This document shows positions 50,982 through 60,571 of a stretch of DNA of 64,000 bases, in pieces. The notes beneath the pieces were generated by a model. It searched no databases. It saw only the letters and a program-made list of their open reading frames with translations, and was not told the origin of the DNA. Both the position numbers and the translations under genes were made by a program. The stretch lies in the NCBI GenBank assembly GCA_964601275.1, contig CAZRMV010000005.1:186001-250000 (forward strand), read 5' to 3'. The first letter of the stretch is position 1. Each line of letters begins with the position of its first letter. Origin of the DNA: JAOZPE01 sp964601275 (GTDB lineage Bacteria; Krumholzibacteriota; Krumholzibacteriia; JAJRXK01).

Positions 50982-52202
50982 CTAGCAGCCCTGGTCCTGG
51001 GAGGCCAGCACTACCTCGGACTGGGAGGCGGCGTCGCTACTGTCCCCCAGCGCTTGTTCCACCAGCGTCGGCAGGGGAAGGGGCTTTCGGGCGATCAGAT
51101 GATGGAACAACTCGACCAGCCGGGGAGTCACCGCGTCGGTCGATCCGAAGCGCAGGAAGCGTCGGCGCGCCGCATCGCCCAGACGATGGCGCAGTGGAGG
51201 GTCGTCCAGGAGTCGTTCCAACGCGACGGCCAGTTCCGCGGCGTTGTCGGTGGGAACCACGATTCCGCAGCCCTTCAACCACAAGGGGATGTCACTGATC
51301 GCGGTGGAGATCGTGGCGCAACCCATGGCCATCGACTCGATGAGCTTGGTGGGAAGTTGTCCGCGTGACGAGGGTTCTTCCCTCTGGGGGATGACCACGA
51401 TATCGGCTTCCGCCAGGCGCCCGGGAACCTCGGCGAAGGGAACCAGCCCGTCGAAATGGACGCTGCCGTCCAGGGGCAAGGGCAGCTCGGCCAGGTGACG
51501 GGATTCGGGCGGAGTGCCCACGATGTGGAGCTGCGCGTCCTTTCGGCCGAGACGACTCCATGCCATCAGCAGTTCCACCAGTCCCTTGTGCGGCCGGACC
51601 GTGCCGAGGAAGACCACCCGGGCGACCTCGCGAACGGGACGCTCGGCGGGGGGGCGGAAATCCCGGGGATCCCGCGTATGGGGTATCCATTCCCCCCCGT
51701 AGCGATTCTGCAGGAAGGACGAGGTGACGGTGATGGCCTCGGTTCGATGCACCCGGTGGTCGAGGAGCCGGGTGTAGAGTGGACTGAGCGGGTCGGTGAA
51801 CCAGCTTGAACGCAGGAGACGCATCTCCCAGTAGATCGATTGGCAGAGGAACCCCTGTTCCCAGTCGTCGATGTCCAGCGCAAGTGGAACGTGCCGCCGC
51901 TTGCGGGCGAAGAAGCCCAGCCCGAGGGAGGTGTTCCGGGGCTTCATCGCGTAGATGACGTCACCCTCGATGGCGGGCAGGATCCGGGGAAACTCCAACC
52001 ACCACTGCAACGCGTTCTTCACCCGGAAGGGGCGGTAATCCATGTCCTTTTCGCCGGCCAAGGGTCCCCAGATCTCTCCGCTGCGGCTGAAACCGACCAG
52101 ATGTACGTCGAAGTCGGATTGGAGCATCCGGGCCAGGGCGAAATCGCGGATCAGGGGGGTCTGGTCCATCTCCGAGGAGAGGATCGTCACGATGGGTCGC
52201 AT
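50982..52202 (-). CDS. GT4-family glycosyltransferase
   Basis: A 406-residue GT-B enzyme. C-terminal nucleotide-sugar domain: VVFLGTVRPHKGLVELLMAW, LHIVGTPPESR, DIVVIPQREEPSSRGQLPTKLIESMAMGCATIST, each cited in part. The N-terminal domain keeps DVIYAMKP and LDIDDWE, as in transferases grouped near FkbM/rhamnan pathways. Follows the CBS gene on the same strand and precedes the AI-2E permease gene. Surface glycan synthesis is inferred. Confidence 0.87.
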   Translation of the reverse strand: MRPIVTILSSEMDQTPLIRDFALARMLQSDFDVHLVGFSRSGEIWGPLAGEKDMDYRPFRVKNALQWWLEFPRILPAIEGDVIYAMKPRNTSLGLGFFARKRRHVPLALDIDDWEQGFLCQSIYWEMRLLRSSWFTDPLSPLYTRLLDHRVHRTEAITVTSSFLQNRYGGEWIPHTRDPRDFRPPAERPVREVARVVFLGTVRPHKGLVELLMAWSRLGRKDAQLHIVGTPPESRHLAELPLPLDGSVHFDGLVPFAEVPGRLAEADIVVIPQREEPSSRGQLPTKLIESMAMGCATISTAISDIPLWLKGCGIVVPTDNAAELAVALERLLDDPPLRHRLGDAARRRFLRFGSTDAVTPRLVELFHHLIARKPLPLPTLVEQALGDSSDAASQSEVVLASQDQGC

Positions 52203-52234
52203 GGTTCCCAGTCTAAGGGTGGAGAGGGCACAGG

Positions 52235-52666
52235 TCACCCGGTCATGATGTAGTTCTCCAGTTGCTGGATATGGAATTCCTGGTCGGAGATGATGTCCTT
52301 GACCACGTCGCCGATGGAGATGACCCCGACCACCTTGCCCTCGTCGACCACCGGCAGATGACGGACTCTTTGCTCGGTCATGAGCGCCATGGCTTCCTCG
52401 ACCGGCGCGCTGGGAGGGATGCACAGCACCTGGGTGCTCATGACCTCGCGGACCTTGCTGTCCCGCGAGGTCTTGCCGTGGAGGATGATCTTCCGGGCGT
52501 AGTCTCTCTCGGAGAACAATCCCACCAGTCGCTCGTCTTCCATGACGAGCAGCGCTCCCACATCCTTGTCCGCCAAAGTCTGCAAGGCCTCGAGCACACT
52601 GGCGTCGGGGTGGACGCGGAAGACCTCGCGGCCCTTGATCTTGAGAAGGCGTTCAACCGGTTTCAT
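52235..52666 (-). CDS. Two-CBS-domain protein
   Basis: A 143-residue protein made of a single CBS pair (about 8-65 and 75-130), with VHPDASVLEALQTLADKDVGALLVM and VPPSAPVEEAMALMTEQRVRHLPVVD-like segments and the nucleotide-binding GVISIGDVVK. Such stand-alone pairs sense AMP, ATP or SAM and regulate partner enzymes. The 261 bases upstream, shared with the divergent symporter gene, hold no feature that I can name. Confidence 0.93.
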   Translation of the reverse strand: MKPVERLLKIKGREVFRVHPDASVLEALQTLADKDVGALLVMEDERLVGLFSERDYARKIILHGKTSRDSKVREVMSTQVLCIPPSAPVEEAMALMTEQRVRHLPVVDEGKVVGVISIGDVVKDIISDQEFHIQQLENYIMTG

Positions 52667-52927
52667 GCAGAGTTCCCTTCGTGAGGGGGCAAAGCTCGTC
52701 CCGACGATCCTTCCCGGCGCTTCGAGGTGGTTTCCGGGCAAAGCGACTGCGGGTGCGACCATCGGGGGAATCGGCGGGGAAGACCCTCTTCCAACCTACA
52801 CCGGCCCGCGGCAGGGGGCAAGCCGGTCCCAGCGGCGGTCTGGGGCCCGGCGGGATCGGCGGTTTGCAAGGCGGCGCCTCCGTGGTAGAGAATCGGCGGG
52901 TCGGCGGAGTCATCCAAGGAGTCGCGC

Positions 52928-54289
52928 ATGACCGCGGTGGAGAGTTTCCTGAAACAGGTCTCGGGTTTCGTCTGGGGGCCCTTCCTGCTCATTCCCCTGT
53001 TGCTGTTCACCGGTGTCTACCTGACCGTTCGTCTGAAGGGATTGCAGTTCCGGGAACTGTACGGAGCGCTCCATCTCGCCCTGGTCGTGCGCCGGGACCG
53101 GGGCACCGAAGGGGACATCTCGCATTTCCAGGCCCTGATGACCGCCCTGGCCGCCACGGTCGGAACGGGAAACATCGTCGGGGTGGCGACGGCGATCGCC
53201 TTGGGTGGACCGGGCGCGGTGTTCTGGATGTGGATGACCGGCCTGGTGGGGATGGCCACCAAGTATTCGGAGGCCTTGCTGTCGGTGAAGTACCGGGTGG
53301 TGGATCACCGGGGGGAACAGGCGGGCGGTCCCATGTACTACCTCTCCCGGGGAATCCCCTGGAAACGCGCCGGTCGGTTCCTGGCCGTTCTCTTCGCCTT
53401 GTTCGCCGCGGTCGCCGCATTCGGCATCGGCAACATGGTCCAGTCGAACTCGGTGGCGCAGGCGATCCACGAGAGTTTCGCAGTGCCCCCGGTGCTCACC
53501 GGCGTGGTGCTGGCGGTCCTGGCCGCCGCGGTCATCCTGGGCGGCATCAGCAGCATCGGGCGCTTCACCGGAGCCTTCGTTCCGGTGATGATCTCCATGT
53601 ACATGGTCGCGACCTTCGTGGTGTTGTTCCGCTTCGCCGGTGCCATTCCCCACGCGCTCGGTCTCATCTTCAGCGACGCCTTCACCGGGACCTCGGCGAC
53701 CGGGGGTTTCGTGGGAGCGGCGGTCGCCTCGGCGATCCGTTTCGGGGTGGCGCGAGGGATCTTCTCCAACGAATCGGGGCTGGGCTCGGCGGGAATCGCC
53801 GCCGCCGCCGCCCAGACGCGAGAACCGGTGCGGCAGGCGCTGGTTTCGATGACCCAGACCTTCATCGACACCCTCGTCGTGTGCAGCTTGACCGCCCTGG
53901 TCATCCTCTCCACCGGGGTGTGGGAGAGCGGCGCCAACGGCGCACGGCTCACCCAGGCGGCGTTCAGCACCGGCTTGCCCGGACAGTGGGGCGGTTGGAT
54001 CGTCGCGATCAGCCTCTCGATGTTCGCGTTCTCGACCATCCTCGGGTGGGGTTACTACGGCGAGAAGAGCATCGAGTACCTGTTGGGGGAACGGGTCGTC
54101 CCCTGGTACCGCGTGCTGTTCGTTGTGGCGGTGTTCTTCGGCGCCGTGCGCAGCCTCGACTTCGTCTGGACCCTGTCGGACGTGATGAACGGCCTGATGG
54201 CCCTGCCCAACCTGGTGGGTCTGCTCCTTCTGAGCGGGGTGATCGTGGCCGAGTCGCGCGGGTACTTCCAGCGGATCCGAGGGAAGTAG
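52928..54289 (+). CDS. Sodium:alanine symporter (AGCS family)
   Basis: A 453-residue transporter with about eleven helices. AGCS signatures: ALMTALAATVGTGNIVGVATAIALGGPGAVFWMW (in part), the sodium-site region ATKYSEALLSVKYR, GGPMYYLSRG and FSNESGLGSAGIAAAAAQT. It imports alanine or glycine with Na+ across the inner membrane. Single gene, convergent with the esterase gene. Confidence 0.96.
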   Translation: MTAVESFLKQVSGFVWGPFLLIPLLLFTGVYLTVRLKGLQFRELYGALHLALVVRRDRGTEGDISHFQALMTALAATVGTGNIVGVATAIALGGPGAVFWMWMTGLVGMATKYSEALLSVKYRVVDHRGEQAGGPMYYLSRGIPWKRAGRFLAVLFALFAAVAAFGIGNMVQSNSVAQAIHESFAVPPVLTGVVLAVLAAAVILGGISSIGRFTGAFVPVMISMYMVATFVVLFRFAGAIPHALGLIFSDAFTGTSATGGFVGAAVASAIRFGVARGIFSNESGLGSAGIAAAAAQTREPVRQALVSMTQTFIDTLVVCSLTALVILSTGVWESGANGARLTQAAFSTGLPGQWGGWIVAISLSMFAFSTILGWGYYGEKSIEYLLGERVVPWYRVLFVVAVFFGAVRSLDFVWTLSDVMNGLMALPNLVGLLLLSGVIVAESRGYFQRIRGK

Positions 54290-54298
54290 GCCGCGGGC

Positions 54299-54970
54299 TC
54301 AGGCCAGCACGCCTTCGAGCCAGGCCCCGATGTCGTCGATCTCCGCCGGACACACCTCGTGTTGCATGGGATAGGAGTGCCACTCCACCGGGTATCCCAT
54401 CTCCTGGAGCCGGTCGCGCGCCCGCTCTCCCTTCTCGAAGGGCACCATGGGGTCGAAACTCCCGTGGGCGAGGAAGATCGAGGTCGTCCGGTTGGCGTCG
54501 GCGGCTTCCTCCGCCAGGCTTTCCTCCTCGACCAGGTAGGTGCTCAGGCCCATGATGCCGGCCAGGGCGTGAGGGTGCCGCAGGCCCAGGTGCAGGGCGA
54601 TGGCCCCTCCCTGGGAGAAGCCGGCCAGGACGATGCGTGAGGCCTCGATCCCGCGTTCCACCTCGCGCTCGATGAGGCGGCGGACCAGTTTGCAGGAGCG
54701 GCGGACTCCCTCCAGATCGTGTCCCCGGCGGAGGTTGATCTCGGAGATGTCGTACCACGCCCGCATGATCATGCCCTGGTTGAGGGTCACCGGAATCGCG
54801 GGCGCGTGGGGGAAGACGAAGCGGACGCCGTGGGACGAAGGCAGAGGAAGAAGGGGGACGATTCCCTCGAAGTCATGGCCGCTGGCGCCCAGACCGTGCA
54901 GCCAGATCACGCTGGCCTCGGCGGTACCGGGCGGTTCGATCTCCACCGTGTCGAGCCGGGTCTGGTTCAC
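54299..54970 (-). CDS. Phospholipase/carboxylesterase family hydrolase
   Basis: A 223-residue alpha/beta hydrolase. Oxyanion segment VIWLHGLGASGHDF, nucleophile elbow GFSQGGAIALHLGL, acid in AHGSFDPMVPF and His in PMQHEVCP. Matches the EstB/acyl-protein thioesterase group that cleaves short acyl esters in the cytoplasm. GTG start with GAGGAAA upstream. Confidence 0.93.
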   Translation of the reverse strand: MNQTRLDTVEIEPPGTAEASVIWLHGLGASGHDFEGIVPLLPLPSSHGVRFVFPHAPAIPVTLNQGMIMRAWYDISEINLRRGHDLEGVRRSCKLVRRLIEREVERGIEASRIVLAGFSQGGAIALHLGLRHPHALAGIMGLSTYLVEEESLAEEAADANRTTSIFLAHGSFDPMVPFEKGERARDRLQEMGYPVEWHSYPMQHEVCPAEIDDIGAWLEGVLA

Positions 54971-55072
54971 CGGGGTTTCCTCGCCAGGGAACGAACGAAG
55001 GTCTTCTGTGGTTTCCACCAGGGGGCGGGAGTATACTGCAGAACCGTCATCCCCGGCCAGGAGAGTCCTCCC

Positions 55073-55705
55073 ATGTCCTTCCGTCGCCTTCCAACTTCCT
55101 TCGGTGTTCCTTTCCTTGCGGGCCTCTGCGTGCTCTGGTCGCTCTGCGCGGCCGCCGGGACGGCCGCGGCGGCGCGGGGTAAGCCGCAGCCGCGGCCCGC
55201 GCGGGTCATGGTGGAGGTTCCGCCGGAAAGCCTGCGGGTCACCGACGGGGACACCATGGTCATCGATTGGCCCGGCGGTGATCGTGAAAGGGTGCGGGTC
55301 CTGGGAATCGACACTCCCGAGGTGGCCCATGACAACCACTTCCTCACCGAGGACCAACCCTACGGGCCCGAGGCGAGCGCGTTCGCGCGAAAGCGCTTCG
55401 CCGCCGCCCACCGCATCCAGCTTTTGCGCTCGGACCGCACCGACGGCTACGGGCGCACCCTGGGATTCTTCTTCCTCGACGGGGTGAACTACTCGGTCCA
55501 GGTGCTGCGTGCGCGACTCGCCTACGAGACGGTGAGCCATTATGGGGACAACGGATTTCCCGAGGAGGCCAAGGCCTGCCTCGAAGCGGCGCGGAAGGCG
55601 TCCGAGAAGGGGCCCTTGCCCTTCGAGAAGCCCCACCTCTTCCGCCGCGCGATGCGGGAGAAGGCCCGGGCGGCCCAGGAGGAGTCCTTGAAGACCCCGC
55701 GCTAG
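55073..55705 (+). CDS. Secreted thermonuclease (SNase-like)
   Basis: A 210-residue exported nuclease (signal ending AAA). The staphylococcal nuclease core shows the Ca2+ Asp in VTDGDTMVI, Arg and Glu of RVRVLGIDTPEV and the second Arg in RTDGYGRTLGFFF. It degrades DNA and RNA outside the cytoplasm, for nutrient uptake or biofilm turnover. A TATACT hexamer at 55032 lies 41 bases upstream without a clear -35 box. Confidence 0.93.
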   Translation: MSFRRLPTSFGVPFLAGLCVLWSLCAAAGTAAAARGKPQPRPARVMVEVPPESLRVTDGDTMVIDWPGGDRERVRVLGIDTPEVAHDNHFLTEDQPYGPEASAFARKRFAAAHRIQLLRSDRTDGYGRTLGFFFLDGVNYSVQVLRARLAYETVSHYGDNGFPEEAKACLEAARKASEKGPLPFEKPHLFRRAMREKARAAQEESLKTPR

Positions 55706-55726
55706 CTCCGCGTGGTCGGCAGGGGG

Positions 55727-56959
55727 TCAGATCCCGAGGGTTTCCTCCAGCACCTTCAGCAAGCGCTCCCCGCGGCCGGAAGGGCCGAAGTGGGTGCGGA
55801 CGAACTCGTATCCACAGCGGGCGATCCGCGCACTCGACGCGGGATTCTCCAGGAGACGCCAGGCCCGGGTCCACTCGGCGGCAGTGTCGGCCTGCAGGTA
55901 GTGTTCATTCGGGGTTTCCCCCGATCCCCGCGCCGCCACCCGGGTGGCGATGACCGGGCGGGCGGCGGCCTGCGCCTTCAGCATCCGGTAGCGCAGGCCT
56001 CCGGCGTAATCGAGCGGGACGATCACCGCGTCGTTGCCGGCGATCTCCTCCTCGATGTCGACGACCCAACCGATGGCCTCCGCCCCGGCGGCCTGGATCT
56101 CCCGCCGCAGTTCCATCGTCAGCCCCGATCCGGCCACGCGCAGGAGCGGGGGCCGTTCGACCGCCCGTTGCAGGGCCGGCCAGGTCTCCTTGAGGAAGCG
56201 GCGCAGACCGTCGCGATTGAAGTCCGTCGCCCAGTAGCCGAAACAGAGCCACCGCTGGCGCTCTCCGGGGGCGCGCTGGGGCAAGGGCGGCATGGTGTCC
56301 TCGACCGGGACCACCGCGGGCCACACCCCGAGCCGCACCCCGGGCGCGTCCTCCATGCTCGCCAGGCTCTGTCGCACCGCCTGGCAGTCCTCTTCGGTCA
56401 GACACAGCAGGGAGTCACAACTGCGGAACGCAGCCTTCTCCGCGGCGCGGAGTCGTTGGACGCGGGCGGGAAGGCGTCCCTCCGGATGGCATCGAAGGCG
56501 TTCGGCTTCCCGGTGGTACTCGAGGTCGGAGAGGACGAGGACCCGGTGTCCCGGTCGTCCCCATCGGACCGCCGGTGCCTCGAACCAGAACGCCCCGACC
56601 ACGATCACCTCCGGATCGGCCTCGACCTGCTCGCGCACCAGTTCCTGCATGCGCGGAGTACAGCCGTAGATCTGCACGCGGGGAACCCGGCTGCGCCACG
56701 CCCGCCACGTGCTGCGCAGGCGGCGCCGCGCCCGGGCGGCCCATCGCGCATCGCGGGTTCCTTCGTCCAGGCGCAGGACGAAGCCTTCCTCGGCCAGGTG
56801 CTGCCGCGCCTTCTCGTCCCCGCGAAGGGCCCGCGAGATCCAGGTGACCGGGCCCAGTTCCTTGAGGCTGCGCGCCACCTCGAGCTGGAAACGCTTGCTG
56901 CCCTGGTCGGGAGGCCAGGGAAGCACGGAAGTGCTCAGGACGAATCGCGGTGGGGACAT
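55727..56959 (-). CDS. Glycosyltransferase, GT-B fold
   Basis: A 410-residue protein. N-terminal PWPPDQGSKRFQLEVARSLKELG is the start typical of WcaI/GT4-like sugar transferases; the middle has VLVLSDLEYHREAERLRCHPEGR and the C-terminal half AVIVPLDYAGGLRYRMLKAQAAARPVIAT (each in part), the pattern for sugar-nucleotide binding with a less usual Gly-Leu loop. It lies three bases behind another GT4 gene on the same strand, so both act on one glycan. Confidence 0.85.
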   Translation of the reverse strand: MSPPRFVLSTSVLPWPPDQGSKRFQLEVARSLKELGPVTWISRALRGDEKARQHLAEEGFVLRLDEGTRDARWAARARRRLRSTWRAWRSRVPRVQIYGCTPRMQELVREQVEADPEVIVVGAFWFEAPAVRWGRPGHRVLVLSDLEYHREAERLRCHPEGRLPARVQRLRAAEKAAFRSCDSLLCLTEEDCQAVRQSLASMEDAPGVRLGVWPAVVPVEDTMPPLPQRAPGERQRWLCFGYWATDFNRDGLRRFLKETWPALQRAVERPPLLRVAGSGLTMELRREIQAAGAEAIGWVVDIEEEIAGNDAVIVPLDYAGGLRYRMLKAQAAARPVIATRVAARGSGETPNEHYLQADTAAEWTRAWRLLENPASSARIARCGYEFVRTHFGPSGRGERLLKVLEETLGI

Positions 56960-56962
56960 CGC

Positions 56963-58093
56963 CTACCTCCCGTGGACGGAGAAGGTCGCCTGGGTCATGG
57001 CGGCGAGGGAATGGTGCTCCTGGTAGTGGAGACGGCTGCATCGACCATAGCGCACCCGGAGGTGGGGGTCGGCGATCAGTTCCTGCAGCGCCCAGGTGAG
57101 CAGGTCCGGATCTTCCGGAGGCACCAGGATGCCGTTGCGCCGGTGGAGGAGGACTTCTCCCACGCCATCGACATCGGTCGCCACCAGGGGAAGACCCTGG
57201 CAGATGGCCTCCAGCAAGGACAGGGGCATTCCTTCCCGGCGGCTGGCCAGCACCACCAGATCGCTCGCGCGCAGGATCCGCCCGGTGTCTTCCCGGTGGC
57301 CGGCGAGATGGACCCGCCGGTGCAGGCCCGCCTTGGCGATCCGCTCCTCAAGGAAGGAGCGGTCGGGACCTTCCCCGACCAGCCACAACTGGAACGGCAC
57401 GCGTTGCTGCTCGAGGCGGGCCGCCGCTTCGATCAGGAGGTCGCCTCCCTTTCGCCGATCGAGGCTTCCGAGCTGGACGATGCGGACGCCGCCGCCTTGT
57501 TCCTGCGGCAAGAGGTCCAGGGGAAGAGGGTGGGGGCGTTCGGCCCAGATCACCCCCTCCGGATTGCGGTCCTCGACTCCGTTGGGGATCGCGGTGACCC
57601 GCGAGGGGGCATAGCCCAGATGCCGGCTCATGAGCGGCCGGTGGGCTTCGCAGACGCAGATGGCGGCGTCGACCTTTCCCACCGCGCTGCGCTTGGCCCA
57701 GTAGCGCTTGCCCACCCGGGGCACCGAGGGAAGGTGTTCGGTGGCCACCACCCGTTCCACGCCCGCCCAACGGGCGGCCCAGGGGGCCAGGCCCAGGATC
57801 CCGTCGTAGGGATGGGGATGGTTGAGGTGGAGGACGCGGGGGGAGAGCTGCAGCAGGCGCCGGCGGAGATCGGCCAGGCGCCGGCGGACCGGGCCCGGGG
57901 GCAGGCGTTCCACCCGGAATCCCCGGTGGGAAAGCGTGTCCAGCCAGGGGCGCAGACCCTCCGCATCGAGCGCGATCAACCCGGCCCGCTCCGGACCGGC
58001 GGCCTCCAGGTGCCACTGGAGATAGAGCTCCGCCCCTCCCCGGTAGGGAGCATCCGAATAGAACCAGGTGGTCGGCTGGGGGGAGGATGACAT
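56963..58093 (-). CDS. GT4-family glycosyltransferase
   Basis: A 376-residue GT-B enzyme beginning with an acceptor-domain motif (YSDAPYRGGAELYLQ) and a His-rich strand LHLNHPHPYDG. The donor domain has IVQLGSLDRRKGGDLLIEAA, LWLVGEGPDRSFLEERI and REGMPLSLLEAICQGLPLVATD with the EX7E pair, each cited in part. First gene of a two-gene unit with the next transferase. Confidence 0.92.
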   Translation of the reverse strand: MSSSPQPTTWFYSDAPYRGGAELYLQWHLEAAGPERAGLIALDAEGLRPWLDTLSHRGFRVERLPPGPVRRRLADLRRRLLQLSPRVLHLNHPHPYDGILGLAPWAARWAGVERVVATEHLPSVPRVGKRYWAKRSAVGKVDAAICVCEAHRPLMSRHLGYAPSRVTAIPNGVEDRNPEGVIWAERPHPLPLDLLPQEQGGGVRIVQLGSLDRRKGGDLLIEAAARLEQQRVPFQLWLVGEGPDRSFLEERIAKAGLHRRVHLAGHREDTGRILRASDLVVLASRREGMPLSLLEAICQGLPLVATDVDGVGEVLLHRRNGILVPPEDPDLLTWALQELIADPHLRVRYGRCSRLHYQEHHSLAAMTQATFSVHGR

Positions 58094-58190
58094 GGCCTCA
58101 CGACCATGACACAGGAGAAAGCCCCGCGTCCAGATCGGAGGGAGCCAGCGACCTCCTTGGGCCGCTGCGGGGGATGCCCCCCCCGCGCGG

Positions 58191-59162
58191 TCACTCCTTC
58201 TTCTCGAGCAGCTCCCGGAGTTGCTCCTCGAGTTTCTCCAGCCGGTCTTCCATCGCCTTCAGTTCGTCCTCACTCCGGCCCAATTGCTTTTCCTGCATCT
58301 CGATGATCTTCTTCTGCATCTCCAACGCGCGCTGGAAGTCGGGAGAGTCGGGGGAGAGGAAAGCCATGTCCCGGCCGCGGTGCCGGAAGAACCGGACCGC
58401 TCCCCGGCTCCAGTCCCTGAGATCCTCCAGCTCGTCGGGATCGAAGACCCACGATCCGAAACCGCCGGGAAGGTGGATTTCGTGGTCGTCGAGGACGAAG
58501 GGCCCATCGCCCTCCCGTTTCTCGGGGATCACGGTCAGGGAGGTGCGCTTGCCCCCACGCAGGAGGGTCAACTCCAATCGGTCCCCCTCCTTCATCCCCG
58601 AGAGCAGACGCTGCAGGTCCTTGGCGCTGGAGACCGGCTTGCCGGCGGCCTCGGTGATGATGTCCCATTCCCGGACCCCCGCCTTCTCCGCGGGCGAGTC
58701 TTCGATCACCTCACGGACCACGATGCCCCGGTCCTCAAGGCCCAACTGGGCGGCCAGCGCGTCGTCGACCTCGTCCAGGATCACCCCGATGTACAGCCCG
58801 CGTTTCCCCTTTGGCAGCCGGGGGACCGTGAGGATCTTCGAGGCGGAGACGATCTCCTTTCCATCGTCGGAGACGATCACCTGGTAGGCGGCTTCCCCGT
58901 CCTCGTCCAGGACGATCCAGAGCTTCCCGTGGCGTAGAATGCGGTCCTCGGGTACGGCCTTCCCATCCACAAGGACGGTCCATCGGCCGTTCTCCAGCTT
59001 CACCTCCAGGCCCTGCCCGTCCTCGGCCTCGCCGATCACGAACACCTCCGATGCGCGCTCGGTGGCCCGGACCTGGTCCCAGAATCCGATCACCGCCAAG
59101 GCCACCATCAGGAAAAGGGCGGCCACGGTGATGCGGATGAAGCGTTCCTGTTGGGTGGTCAT
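58191..59162 (-). CDS. Membrane-anchored PDZ-domain protein
   Basis: A 323-residue protein with one N-terminal helix (ITVAALFLMVALAVIGFW), a region of unknown fold (about 40-115), one PDZ domain (about 118-215: LYIGVILDEVDD ... VREVIEDSPAEKAGVREWDIITEAAGKPV) and a C-terminal coiled coil (about 270-323) rich in Glu, Lys and Leu. No protease domain is present, unlike DegS or DegP. It follows an anti-sigma gene and could bind misfolded outer-membrane proteins to signal stress. GGGAGGAA before the ATG. Confidence 0.85.
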   Translation of the reverse strand: MTTQQERFIRITVAALFLMVALAVIGFWDQVRATERASEVFVIGEAEDGQGLEVKLENGRWTVLVDGKAVPEDRILRHGKLWIVLDEDGEAAYQVIVSDDGKEIVSASKILTVPRLPKGKRGLYIGVILDEVDDALAAQLGLEDRGIVVREVIEDSPAEKAGVREWDIITEAAGKPVSSAKDLQRLLSGMKEGDRLELTLLRGGKRTSLTVIPEKREGDGPFVLDDHEIHLPGGFGSWVFDPDELEDLRDWSRGAVRFFRHRGRDMAFLSPDSPDFQRALEMQKKIIEMQEKQLGRSEDELKAMEDRLEKLEEQLRELLEKKE

Positions 59163-59193
59163 GCTTGTTCCTCCCTGGATCAAGGGTTCTTGC

Positions 59194-59805
59194 TCAGAGT
59201 CGATCCCGACGGAAGGAGGCGGGGCGGGCCTGCACCGCCACCGCGTCACCCCATTCGTCGGAGGCCGGCACCAGGAGTTTCTCGACCCGGCGACGCTCCA
59301 CGATCCGCCGCAGGTAGGTCACTTCGGCCCCGGCTCCATCCGGCAGCGGTCGCTGATCGACCATCACCAGGGGCAGTTCCTCCACCAGCCGCCCCTCGCG
59401 GGCGGCGGCCTCCCGGTAGAGGCGCCACGCGGCGTCGCTGCTGGCGACGGCGCCCGGCTGCGGGTGGTCTGCTCCGCCGCCGTTTTCGAGACCGCGCGGC
59501 GACGGCGTCGGGGCCAGCCAGAGGAGGGCCAGGACGGCCGCGGCCGCCCAGCCCAGACCCGCGGTCCAACGCCGCCGGCGCACCCTCTGCCGGGGCGCGG
59601 GGGAGAGGTTCCACTCCAGGGCGTCGGCCCGTGCGGCCGCTTCCTCCACCGCGTCGGCGAGCAGATTCCCATCGCGCAGGCAGAGGGCCAGGCGGCGCCA
59701 GAGTCCGGGGTCGCGCTTTGCCCGCGCTTCCAGTTCCTCCCAGTCCGAGGCCTCGCTCGAACCGGAAAGGACCCGTTCGATCAAGAGCTCTTCCTGCATG
59801 TCCAT
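59194..59805 (-). CDS. Putative anti-sigma factor with single membrane helix
   Basis: A 203-residue protein with an N-terminal cytoplasmic helical domain (about 1-75, lacking the HxxxCxxC zinc motif), one membrane helix (WTAGLGWAAAAVLALLWLAP) and a periplasmic tail. The start overlaps the end of the sigma factor gene by 25 bases. This topology and gene order are those of RseA-like anti-sigma factors. GGAGG before the ATG. Confidence 0.75.
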   Translation of the reverse strand: MDMQEELLIERVLSGSSEASDWEELEARAKRDPGLWRRLALCLRDGNLLADAVEEAAARADALEWNLSPAPRQRVRRRRWTAGLGWAAAAVLALLWLAPTPSPRGLENGGGADHPQPGAVASSDAAWRLYREAAAREGRLVEELPLVMVDQRPLPDGAGAEVTYLRRIVERRRVEKLLVPASDEWGDAVAVQARPASFRRDRL

Positions 59806-60416
59806 TCTCCTCCCGGGGCCAATGCCCGTCCTCGTTTCTCCTGCGGAATCCGGGCCGGGGGGTCTTCGGTCTCCAGTTGCTCGCGCACCATACGCCGGGC
59901 CCGGGCCAGGCGGGTCTCCACTGTGGTCTCCGGCAGGGAGAGGGTGTGGGCGATGTCCTTCTGGCTCATCTCCCGCAATGCGCGGAGCAACAGGGGTTCG
60001 CGGTAGATCTCCGGCAGGCGGCGAGCCGCCTCCAGGGCACGCTGGGCGGTCAGGTGGGTCAGCAACCTCTTCTCCACCGAGGAAGCGCGCTCGTCGGCGA
60101 CCTCGAGATGGCGGGGATCCAACCGCCGGAGCAGACGCCGTCGCAGCCCGGTCCGACGTCCCGCCGAACGGGCGGTGTGGACCGCCACGCTGCGCAACCA
60201 GGGCCGCAGACGCAGGGGATCCCTCAGCTCGCCGAGTTTCTCGACCATCTTCACCGCCACGTCCTGCAACAGGTCCTCCAGTTCGCCGTCGTCGGGCATG
60301 TGGGCCAACAGCACCACCGCGATCCATCGCCGGTGCTCCCGCCAGAGCCGGGCCAGGGCCGCGGGGTCGCCCTCCTGGGCTCGGCGGAGGTCTTCGGATG
60401 CCGGGGATGCTTCCAT
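59781..60416 (-). CDS. ECF-type RNA polymerase sigma factor
   Basis: A 211-residue sigma70 family protein with region 2 (about 12-85, ELEDLLQDVAVKMVEKLGEL) and region 4 (about 120-180, LPEIYREPLLLRALREMSQKDIAHTLSLPETTVETRLARARRMV, each cited in part). First gene of a sigma/anti-sigma/PDZ set. The C-terminal 25 residues are basic and overlap the next gene. A response to envelope stress is inferred from the neighbours. Confidence 0.9.
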   Translation of the reverse strand: MEASPASEDLRRAQEGDPAALARLWREHRRWIAVVLLAHMPDDGELEDLLQDVAVKMVEKLGELRDPLRLRPWLRSVAVHTARSAGRRTGLRRRLLRRLDPRHLEVADERASSVEKRLLTHLTAQRALEAARRLPEIYREPLLLRALREMSQKDIAHTLSLPETTVETRLARARRMVREQLETEDPPARIPQEKRGRALAPGGEWTCRKSS

Positions 60417-60542
60417 GTATCCAACTGGACGCGCGAGGGCGGCGGTTCCGTCAGGAAAATCTCCATCGTTCCCTACGGGCGCCCCGGCCGCGCGGTTCCT
60501 GCCCGCACGCCGGGAATCCGGGCATCGGATCGGCAACTCCTC

Positions 60543-60571
60543 TTGTTCGGCCGGCCGGGGAATCCTAGTAT
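60543..60571 (+). promoter_or_regulatory. Promoter candidate for the acyl-CoA dehydrogenase gene
   Basis: TTGTTC (60543-60548), 17-base spacer, TAGTAT (60566-60571), about 130 bases before the start codon. Confidence 0.5.
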
